Origin: JARRQJ01 sp963761035
Lineage (GTDB): Bacteria; Pseudomonadota; Gammaproteobacteria; DRLM01
DNA length: 64,000 nt
Direction: 5' to 3'
NCBI GenBank assembly: GCA_963761035.1
Contig: CAVXFH010000002.1
Span: forward strand, 558,001 to 622,000
The notes below the pieces were generated by a model that ran no database searches, was not told the DNA's origin, and saw only the letters and a list, made by a program, of their open reading frames with translations. Position 1 is the first letter of the stretch. Each line of letters starts with the position of its first letter. The position numbers were made by a program, and so were the translations under genes. Positions 1 to 7,397 of the stretch are shown one piece after another.

Positions 1-151
1 CTGCACGGGCGGTGGCCTTATGGTTCGGGTAACGCTGCGGCTTTACCAGGAACAAGCGCGTCACGCCCATGTTCTTCATGGCGCGCGCCGCCGCCCCGAC
101 ATTCCCGGGATGAGTGGTCTCCACCATCACGATGCGTAACCTTTCCAACAT
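1..151 (-). CDS. trmJ: tRNA (cytidine/uridine-2'-O-)-methyltransferase TrmJ, N-terminal part
   Basis: Reading leftward from ATG at 149-151, the first 50 codons match the start of the SpoU/TrmH-family enzyme TrmJ, which 2'-O-methylates position 32 of tRNAs. The visible motif is VETTHPGNVGAAARAMKNMG, followed by LVKPQRYPNHKATARA; both are hallmarks of the N-terminal SPOUT fold. The gene runs off the left edge, so only about a fifth is present. It is divergent from suhB across 137 bp, the same arrangement as in many gammaproteobacteria, which supports the call. Confidence 0.9.
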   Translation of the reverse strand, partial: MLERLRIVMVETTHPGNVGAAARAMKNMGVTRLFLVKPQRYPNHKATARA

Positions 152-288
152 CTCTCAACTCTCAATAATTATCTTGAACTCACAAGAAATTCAAAAGCTG
201 CCTTCGCGACGGCTAGTTTGCTATTCTAGCCGCTTTTGCTTATCCCCTAAGTCATTCAGGGCCAGCAGCCAAGCCGACTGTTAAAACC

Positions 289-1167
289 ATGCACGCACTA
301 TTGAACATCGCCATCACCGCCGCGCGTAAAGCCGGCAGCTTTATCTCCCGCGCCGTGGAACGGGTTGACACCTTACAAGTGGACAGCAAGGGCTACAACG
401 ATTTTGTCAGCGAAGTAGACCGTCGCGCCGAACAGGAAATCATCCATGTCATCCATAAGGCCTATCCCAACCACGGCATCCTCGCCGAAGAAAGCGGAGG
501 ACACGCCGGGGACGACTCGGTGTGGATCATCGACCCCTTGGACGGCACTACCAACTTTCTTCATGGCTTTCCACAATTTGCCGTCTCCATCGCCTTGCAG
601 CACCATCGGCGTTTTGAGGTGGCGGTAGTCTACGACCCGCTGCGCGACGAACTATTCACCGCCATTCGCGGCTCCGGGGCGCAACTGAATGATAGACGTC
701 TCCGCGTTGCCAAAGCCAAGGGGCTGGACGGAGCCCTCATCGGCACAGGTTTTCCCTTTAAAGACCAAACCCACCTCGACGCCTATCTGGGCATGTTCAA
801 AACCCTGCTACCGCGCACCGCGGGCATCCGCCGCGCGGGCTCCGCCGCCCTGGACTTGGCCTATGTGGCCGCCGGCCGCCTCGACGGCTTTTGGGAGATC
901 GGCCTCAAGCCGTGGGACATGGCCGCCGGCATCTTGCTCATCCAAGAGTCGGGCGGGATCATCGGCGATTTTCGCGGCGGCCAGGATTTCTTTAGTACCG
1001 GCAATATCGTCACCGGCAATATCCGCGTATACGAGGCCTTAGTGGCGGCCATTCAACCCTATGTTACTCCGGCGCTACAACCGGGCGTCAGCCCCAATGC
1101 GCCCCAATCAGGCAAACCGCGCCGCCGCTTGGGCACACGCGGCACGGCACCCAAGGAACCAAAATGA
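289..1167 (+). CDS. suhB: inositol-1-monophosphatase SuhB
   Basis: A 292-residue member of the Mg-dependent inositol monophosphatase family, which hydrolyses inositol phosphates; in enterics SuhB also joins the rRNA antitermination complex. Both family signatures are visible: the metal-binding DPLDGTTNFLHG near residue 82 and WDMAAGILLIQESGG near residue 207, plus GSAALDLAYVAAGRLDGFWE between them. The length exceeds the usual 260-270 because of a basic, Pro/Arg-rich tail of about 30 residues. It diverges from trmJ and overlaps the downstream rhodanese by 4 bp (ATGA), so the two are probably co-transcribed. Confidence 0.95.
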   Translation: MHALLNIAITAARKAGSFISRAVERVDTLQVDSKGYNDFVSEVDRRAEQEIIHVIHKAYPNHGILAEESGGHAGDDSVWIIDPLDGTTNFLHGFPQFAVSIALQHHRRFEVAVVYDPLRDELFTAIRGSGAQLNDRRLRVAKAKGLDGALIGTGFPFKDQTHLDAYLGMFKTLLPRTAGIRRAGSAALDLAYVAAGRLDGFWEIGLKPWDMAAGILLIQESGGIIGDFRGGQDFFSTGNIVTGNIRVYEALVAAIQPYVTPALQPGVSPNAPQSGKPRRRLGTRGTAPKEPK

Positions 1168-1976
1168 GTCCTGGCCGCCTCCCTACGGTTGTCGAACCCG
1201 AGGAACTGCAGGACGCCCTCCACCGCGACGATGTTCTCATCGTCGACCTCTCCCCGCCCTATCATCAATCCCACATTCCAAACTCGGTACATCTCGACTA
1301 CGCCAGAATCATCAGTCCACGGCCGCCGATCACGGGGCAGTTGCCGGAGCCCGTGCAACTCAGTGCATTACTATCCTCCCTGGGCCTCACCGCCGACAGT
1401 CATGTAGTGGCCTATGACGACGAAGGCGGCGGCAAGGCCTGCCGCTTATTGTGGACCTTGGACGTTACCGGCCACGGCTATTATTCACTGCTCAATGGCG
1501 GTCTCAGCGCCTGGCTGAACGAGCACTACCCCACCAGTAAACAACGCAGGCATGTTGTCACCACGTCCTATGATATTCGCATCAACGACAATGTGATCGC
1601 CGATAAGAATTATATTCTCGGTCATCTGCACCAACCCACCACCGCCATCGTCGATTGCCGTACCCCGTCGGAATACGCGGGTCACGACGCCCTCGCACAA
1701 CGTGGCGGCCACATTCCCGGCGCGGTGAATATCGAGTGGACCCGCGTCATCGATCAACAGCGCAATCTGCGCATCAAATCCCCGGATAGGTTGCGCGCCC
1801 TCTTTGAAGCGACGGGCGTCACACCGGATAAAGAAGTTATTACCTACTGCCATAGCCATCGCCGCTCCGCGTTAATCTATTTCGTGCTGAAAAGCTTAGG
1901 CTACGCCCGGGTAAGAGGCTACCCCGGGTCCTGGTCGGAATGGGGTAACGATCCCCACACACCCATTGAATCCTAA
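1164..1976 (+). CDS. rhdA: RhdA-type sulfurtransferase (two-domain rhodanese)
   Basis: A 270-residue tandem rhodanese with an inactive N-terminal domain (about 1-140) and a catalytic C-terminal domain. The active-site loop is CHSHRRSA near residue 222, followed by GYPGSWSEWGN. This is close to the Azotobacter RhdA loop CQTHHRSG and unlike the CRxGVTA loop of ordinary thiosulfate sulfurtransferases or SseA. The enzyme moves sulfane sulfur from thiosulfate to cyanide or a thiol acceptor; in Azotobacter RhdA has been linked to redox and Fe-S homeostasis. It is translationally coupled to suhB by an ATGA overlap. Assignment as RhdA rather than SseA rests on this loop. Confidence 0.85.
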   Translation: MSPGRLPTVVEPEELQDALHRDDVLIVDLSPPYHQSHIPNSVHLDYARIISPRPPITGQLPEPVQLSALLSSLGLTADSHVVAYDDEGGGKACRLLWTLDVTGHGYYSLLNGGLSAWLNEHYPTSKQRRHVVTTSYDIRINDNVIADKNYILGHLHQPTTAIVDCRTPSEYAGHDALAQRGGHIPGAVNIEWTRVIDQQRNLRIKSPDRLRALFEATGVTPDKEVITYCHSHRRSALIYFVLKSLGYARVRGYPGSWSEWGNDPHTPIES

Positions 1977-2028
1977 AATTGATAGCGCAATAAATAAATG
2001 GACAAGCCCCTGACCTAAGCGCTGTGAT

Positions 2029-2320
2029 CCCTCCTAAAACAAGTGGTCGCCCAAGTATCATCCGGGCAGGCGCAACAAGCCTTGCGGACCGCCGAGGACG
2101 GCATGGCGCAATTTGCCGATAGCGCCGATCTCGCCAATATGCAGGGATTTGCGCAGCCACCCTCGGGAACCACGCCCTGGCCGAGCGATAGCGGCAGAAT
2201 TCGCCTTGGTATCCGGGCGTCATGCGCCTGTTCCGTCAGCGCGGCAGGCGGGATTGGACTGCGCTTATCATGGAGCTCCGGCAGGCATTGGCCGACGAAA
2301 TCGCCAAATTGCGAGCATGA
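2029..2320 (+). pseudogene. collapsed paralogue of the adjacent TPR glycosyltransferase
   Basis: Translation from about 2041 gives SSGQAQQALRTAEDGMAQFA, closely matching the start of the next gene (DGQAQQALRIAQETLAQFA). After a frameshift near 2150, ATLGNHALAE matches the downstream TLGELAQAE. From about 2208, WYPGVMRLFRQ...DWTALIMELRQALA matches that gene's extreme C-terminus (WYPRVMRLFRQ...DWTAVIQDLKNALA), ending at TGA 2318-2320. The N- and C-terminal ends of a roughly 2-kb gene have therefore been joined by a large internal deletion. It is a decayed tandem duplicate and non-functional. Confidence 0.8.
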
Positions 2321-2372
2321 ACTTGAGCACAAGTTATCATTATCCCGAGAAGAACCATGGCCTAGATGAAAT

Positions 2373-4337
2373 ATGAAACACTCCTCGCCGCCACCCCGTA
2401 CCGGGACCTCAACCCACACGATCCAATCCTATCTGCAACGCGTGGCATCTTTGCTCACCGATGGACAAGCACAACAAGCCCTGCGCATCGCTCAAGAAAC
2501 TTTGGCGCAGTTTGCCCCTAATGACGAACTGTGCAATCTCGCGGGGGTTTGTGCCGTCACTCTAGGAGAACTTGCCCAGGCCGAACACTATTGGCGGCGA
2601 GCCATCGATCTCAACCCCAAGGCCTCGCAGCCCTATTTCAATTTGGGCTTGCTGTACGCAACCCAGCGACGCGAAGATCAAGCCGAACTATACTATCGCC
2701 AGGCCTTGGCGCTCGACCCAGGAAACCCTGTTGCTCTCGCCAATCTCGGCAACTTGCTGGCGCGGGGTCGGCGCGACGCGGAGGCCGAACAATACTACCG
2801 CAAGCTTCTCACGCTGGACCCCGGCGACGCGGCCATCCATTCCAATCTTGGCGTGTCATTGGCAAACCGTAAACAGGATGTCGAAGCCGAGCAATGCTAC
2901 CGCAGGGCGATTGCGCTCGATCCCTATCATGCCAAGGCGTTTTCTAATCTTGGTATCTTGCTGACCCGAGTCGGGCGTCATGAGGAAGCCGAACAATGCT
3001 ACCGCCAGGCCATCGCCCTGAAACCGGCTTCCGCGGAAGCCTACACCAACCTCGGTCTGCTGATGGAAACGCAGGATCGATACGAGGAGGCGGAACACTG
3101 TCATCGCCATGCCCTCGCTCTCAATCCGAGTTATGCGGAGATTCATGCCAATCTCGGCAATCTGCTGACGCGAATCAGACGCGGCGCGGAGGCTGAGGCA
3201 TGTTACCGTGAAGCGCTTGCGCTCGATCCCCACAACCCCGTCATCTCTTCGAGCCTGGGCGTGCTCTTGACCAATATGGAACGCGAAGTAGAGGCGGAAG
3301 ATTACTTCCGCCAAACCATCGCCATCAACCCAGGCTATATGCTGGCGCGTCTCAATCTCGGCTTCTTGCTGCTCCGCCAAGGCCGCTTTGCCGAAGGATG
3401 GCCTCTCCACGAGACCCGCTACGACCCCGCATTGCCGGATCAAAGCAAGTTCCCCTATCCCATTACGGTGCCTATCCCGCAATGGCGCGGCGAGGCTTTG
3501 GCCGGCAAGTCCTTGCTGGTGTGGCCGGAACAGGGCTTAGGTGACGAGATTCAGTTCTGCCGTTATATATCCTTCCTCAAGCAACAACAGGGCGTGAAGT
3601 GGATCACGTTGGTCTGTAAAACGCCGCTCACAGGCTTGATGACGACGCTGGAAGGCGTCGATACGGTGCTCGCTGTCGATGCCGCCTTGGACATCGCAGT
3701 GCATGATTATTGGACCTATCCGCTAAGTATCCCGCTGCATTGCCGCACAGATCCGACGAACATCCCGGCGCGTTTACCTTACCTGCATGCCTTACCCGAT
3801 CGCCTAACACAGTGGTCGAAGCGTTTACCACGCGATGGCCTGCGCGTCGGATTGGTATGGAAGGGCAACAAAATCCACAGCAACGATGGCTACCGCTCAT
3901 TGCCAAACCTGGTAACCTTGGCGCCGTTATGGACCGTGCCCGGTGTACACTTTATCAGCCTGCAAAAAGGCCAAGACGAAGACCAGGCACAAAATCCCCC
4001 TGCGGTGCAGCCGCTTTTGCATGTCGGCACCGACCTGGCCGACTTCGCCGACACGGCGGCTGTCATCACGCAATTGGACCTGATCATTTGCGTCGATACC
4101 GCCGTCGCCCACCTGGCGGGGGCGCTGGGCAAACCTTGCTGGGTGCTATTGCCCGCCTATCGCCCTGATTGGCGCTGGCTGCATGGATACGACCACTCGC
4201 CGTGGTATCCGCGGGTCATGCGCCTGTTCCGCCAGCCACCCACTGAAGACTGGACGGCCGTCATCCAAGATCTCAAAAATGCTCTGGCGGAGATAGTCGT
4301 CAAGCCGGTGGCAAGCGCCGACCCGATTGAAGGATAA
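2373..4337 (+). CDS. TPR-repeat protein with GT9/GT41-like glycosyltransferase domain
   Basis: A 654-residue cytoplasmic protein. Residues about 20-340 hold nine or ten tetratricopeptide repeats of 34 residues, with recurring patterns such as AEQYYRKLLTLDP, AEQCYRRAIALDP and AEACYREALALDP. The C-terminal 300 residues carry glycosyltransferase motifs: WPEQGLGDEIQFCRY, VGLVWKGNKIHSNDGYRSLP and ICVDTAVAHLAGALGKPCWVLLP. Proteins of this architecture are usually annotated as TPR/glycosyltransferase family 9-like and may modify proteins or glycans; the substrate is unknown here. A collapsed paralogue lies immediately upstream, and mutS begins at the stop codon. Confidence 0.8.
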   Translation: MKHSSPPPRTGTSTHTIQSYLQRVASLLTDGQAQQALRIAQETLAQFAPNDELCNLAGVCAVTLGELAQAEHYWRRAIDLNPKASQPYFNLGLLYATQRREDQAELYYRQALALDPGNPVALANLGNLLARGRRDAEAEQYYRKLLTLDPGDAAIHSNLGVSLANRKQDVEAEQCYRRAIALDPYHAKAFSNLGILLTRVGRHEEAEQCYRQAIALKPASAEAYTNLGLLMETQDRYEEAEHCHRHALALNPSYAEIHANLGNLLTRIRRGAEAEACYREALALDPHNPVISSSLGVLLTNMEREVEAEDYFRQTIAINPGYMLARLNLGFLLLRQGRFAEGWPLHETRYDPALPDQSKFPYPITVPIPQWRGEALAGKSLLVWPEQGLGDEIQFCRYISFLKQQQGVKWITLVCKTPLTGLMTTLEGVDTVLAVDAALDIAVHDYWTYPLSIPLHCRTDPTNIPARLPYLHALPDRLTQWSKRLPRDGLRVGLVWKGNKIHSNDGYRSLPNLVTLAPLWTVPGVHFISLQKGQDEDQAQNPPAVQPLLHVGTDLADFADTAAVITQLDLIICVDTAVAHLAGALGKPCWVLLPAYRPDWRWLHGYDHSPWYPRVMRLFRQPPTEDWTAVIQDLKNALAEIVVKPVASADPIEG

Positions 4338-6937
4338 TGCCGGCCATGAACGACAATGATCTGTTAGGCAAGGTCGACAGCCATACCCCCATGATGCAGC
4401 AATACTTGCGTATCAAGGCGGAACATCCCGCCATGTTGCTCTTTTACCGCATGGGGGACTTCTACGAACTCTTTTACGACGACGCGCGCCGCGCCGCCGC
4501 ATTATTGGACATCACTCTCACTGCCCGCGGCCAATCCGGCGGCGAGCCAGTCCCCATGGCCGGCGTACCTTATCATGCCGTCGACGGTTATCTGGCCAAG
4601 TTGGTGAAGGCCGGCGAATCGGTGGCCATCTGCGAACAGACCGGCGATCCGGCGAAGTCCAAAGGCCCGGTAGAGCGCAAGGTAGTTCGCGTGGTCACTC
4701 CCGGCACCCTCACCGAAGAGGCCCTGCTCGACGAGCGGCGCGACAATCTCCTCGCCGCACTCCATCACGCCGACAAAAGATACGGTCTGGCCTGGCTGGA
4801 TCTCAGTAGCGGCCGCTTTACCCTCATGGAGCTGGACAATCGCGCCGCCGCCGGCGACGAGCTCGCGCGACTGCAACCCGCCGAGCTATTGGTGAGCGAA
4901 GCCTTGAGCGATGCCCCCTTGCTCGCGGAACGAGCCGGCGTGCGCCGTCAGCCGCCCTGGTATTTCGAAAGCGACAGCGCGGCGCGCTCACTCGCGGCAC
5001 AATTAGGTACGCGCGATTTGACTGGTTTCGGCTGCGCAGGGTTGCATACCGCCATCGGCGCCGCCGGTTGTCTGCTGCAATATGCGCGTGATACGCAGCG
5101 CGCCGCCCTTCCCCATATCCGCGCCCTGCATGTGGAGCGGCGTGATGAGACCGTCCTCCTTGATGCCGCCACCCGCCGCAATCTGGAACTGGAGATCACC
5201 CTCGGCGGCGGCGCGGAAAATACCTTGATTTCCCGCATCGACCGCTGCGCCGCCCCCATGGGCAGCCGCCTGCTCAGCCGTTGGTTGAACCGGCCCTTGC
5301 GCGACCATGAAGTATTGCGTCAACGGTATCATTGCGTGGCAACGCTGATGGAGAATAACATCCACGAGGCCATTCATCCGCTGCTGCGGCGCATCGGCGA
5401 CATGGAACGCATCCTGGCGCGCATCGCACTTAAATCGGCGCGCCCCCGCGACCTGGGGCGTCTACAAGACGCGCTGGCTACGCTGCCTGAACTGCAACGG
5501 ACAATTACACCACTGACGGCGCCGCGTATCCAAACATTGCGCGCGGCAATCGCCGAATTTCCAGACACCCATGCCCTGCTCGCCCGCGCCATCATCGACA
5601 ATCCACCTATGATCATCCGCGACGGCGGTGTCATCGCCCCGGGTTACGACGATGAGTTGGACGAACTGCGCGATCTCAGTGAAAACGCCGGGCAGTTTCT
5701 CATCGATCTCGAAACGCGCGAGCGCGAACGCACCGGCATAGCCAATCTCAAGGTCAATTACAACCGGGTCCACGGCTTTTACATCGAACTTAGCCGCGCG
5801 CAAGCGGAAAAGGCGCCGCCCGACTACATTCGCCGTCAAACCCTGAAGGGCGCGGAACGCTTCATCATCCCCGAACTCAAGACCTACGAAGACAAGGTAC
5901 TTAGCGCCAGAGAGCGCGCCCTGGCCCGGGAAAAATTTCTCTACGATGAACTGCTGGAGAAACTATTGCCCGGACTGACGCCAATGCAGTCCTGCGCCGC
6001 CGCCCTCGCCGAACTCGATGTACTGAACAATCTCACGGAACGCGCGGTCACGCTAAACCTCTGCCAACCCGAACTACAGGAACGCCACGGCCTGCATATC
6101 ACCGCGGGACGCCACCCGGTGGTGGAACAAACCCTGGAGACACCCTTCATCGCCAACGACGTGGAACTACACGACGCACGGCGCATGTTGATCATCACCG
6201 GTCCTAACATGGGCGGCAAGTCCACCTTCATGCGCCAGACCGCGCTCATCGCCCTGCTCGCGCACATCGGCAGCTTCGTCCCGGCGCAACGCGCCGTCAT
6301 CGGCCCCATCGATCGTATCTTCACCCGCATCGGCGCCGCCGACGATCTTGCCGGCGGGCGATCCACTTTCATGGTGGAGATGACCGAGACCGCCAACATC
6401 CTCCACAACGCCACGCCCGATAGCTTGGTGATCATGGACGAGATCGGCCGCGGCACCAGCACCTTCGATGGCCTGTCCCTAGCCTGGGCCTGCGCCGAAT
6501 ATCTGGTCAGAGAGGTGCGCGCCTTCACCCTGTTCGCCACCCATTACTTCGAACTCACCGTTCTAGCCGAAACTCTGGAAGGCGTAGCCAACGTCCATCT
6601 CGACGCGGTGGAACACGGCGACAGCATCGTGTTCCTGCACGCGGTAAAGGACGGCCCGGCCAACCAGAGTTATGGCCTGCAAGTGGCGGCCCTGGCCGGC
6701 GTGCCTCACGAGGTAATCGATCAAGCGAAACAGCGTCTGGCGCAATTGGAACGCGGGGCCGCTCAGGCAACGACCCGGGCCGGGGCGGCTCAACAAATGA
6801 GCCTGTTCATGCCCGGGGAAGACCATCCCGTTCTCAAGGCCTTGGCCGAACTGGAGATCAACGACCTGAGTCCCCGCCTAGCCTTGGATTCTTTATATGA
6901 ACTCAAGAAATTGGCGGCGCGGCATCCCCATCGCTGA
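4337..6937 (+). CDS. mutS: DNA mismatch repair protein MutS
   Basis: An 866-residue mismatch-recognition ATPase of about normal length. The mismatch-binding Phe-x-Glu lies in FYRMGDFYELFYDDA near residue 37. The C-terminal ABC-type ATPase has Walker A GPNMGGKSTFMRQTA near residue 620 and Walker B VIMDEIGRGTSTFDG near 695, then FATHYFELT. The ATG at 4337 overlaps the upstream stop by one base; an alternative ATG at 4346 gives the commoner MNDND start and sits 12 nt after AAGGA, so the start is uncertain. fdxA follows, as in Pseudomonas. Confidence 0.97.
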   Translation: MPAMNDNDLLGKVDSHTPMMQQYLRIKAEHPAMLLFYRMGDFYELFYDDARRAAALLDITLTARGQSGGEPVPMAGVPYHAVDGYLAKLVKAGESVAICEQTGDPAKSKGPVERKVVRVVTPGTLTEEALLDERRDNLLAALHHADKRYGLAWLDLSSGRFTLMELDNRAAAGDELARLQPAELLVSEALSDAPLLAERAGVRRQPPWYFESDSAARSLAAQLGTRDLTGFGCAGLHTAIGAAGCLLQYARDTQRAALPHIRALHVERRDETVLLDAATRRNLELEITLGGGAENTLISRIDRCAAPMGSRLLSRWLNRPLRDHEVLRQRYHCVATLMENNIHEAIHPLLRRIGDMERILARIALKSARPRDLGRLQDALATLPELQRTITPLTAPRIQTLRAAIAEFPDTHALLARAIIDNPPMIIRDGGVIAPGYDDELDELRDLSENAGQFLIDLETRERERTGIANLKVNYNRVHGFYIELSRAQAEKAPPDYIRRQTLKGAERFIIPELKTYEDKVLSARERALAREKFLYDELLEKLLPGLTPMQSCAAALAELDVLNNLTERAVTLNLCQPELQERHGLHITAGRHPVVEQTLETPFIANDVELHDARRMLIITGPNMGGKSTFMRQTALIALLAHIGSFVPAQRAVIGPIDRIFTRIGAADDLAGGRSTFMVEMTETANILHNATPDSLVIMDEIGRGTSTFDGLSLAWACAEYLVREVRAFTLFATHYFELTVLAETLEGVANVHLDAVEHGDSIVFLHAVKDGPANQSYGLQVAALAGVPHEVIDQAKQRLAQLERGAAQATTRAGAAQQMSLFMPGEDHPVLKALAELEINDLSPRLALDSLYELKKLAARHPHR

Positions 6938-7073
6938 TGCAAAATCACGGTCAAGGTCTCGCCACCAAGGCCGAGAGCGATTAACATATGAGAAATTTTG
7001 ATTAGGTCCTTGTTTTTAACCCATTACATGCCAATGGCATATTTGTAAGAAAATATACTAGGCGGAGAATCCC

Positions 7074-7397
7074 ATGACCTTTGTAGTTGGCGACAATTGC
7101 ATCAAGTGCAAATTTACCGATTGCGTGGAGGTGTGCCCGGTGGACTGCTTCCACGAGGGCCCCAATTTCCTGGTTATCGACCCGGATGAGTGCATCGACT
7201 GCACCCTGTGCGAACCGGAATGTCCGGCCGAGGCCATATTCGCGGAAGACGATGTGCCGCAGGAACAACTCGAGTTCATCGCCCTCAACGCCCAACTCGC
7301 CAAAGAGTGGCCGGTCATCACCGAGATGAAAGATGCGCCTGAAGATGCCGAGGAGTGGAACGGCAAAAAGAATAAACTCGAATATCTTGAGCGCTGA
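7074..7397 (+). CDS. fdxA: 7Fe ferredoxin FdxA
   Basis: A 107-residue FdxA-type seven-iron ferredoxin, a small soluble electron carrier with one [3Fe-4S] and one [4Fe-4S] cluster. The N-terminal cysteines are in CIKCKFTDCVEVCPVDCF, and the second cluster set is CIDCTLCEPECPAEAI. The tail contains the usual EWNGKKNKLEYLER-type ending. AGGCGGAG at 7060-7067 gives a good ribosome-binding site just before ATG 7074. The mutS-fdxA order is conserved in pseudomonads and relatives. Confidence 0.95.
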   Translation: MTFVVGDNCIKCKFTDCVEVCPVDCFHEGPNFLVIDPDECIDCTLCEPECPAEAIFAEDDVPQEQLEFIALNAQLAKEWPVITEMKDAPEDAEEWNGKKNKLEYLER

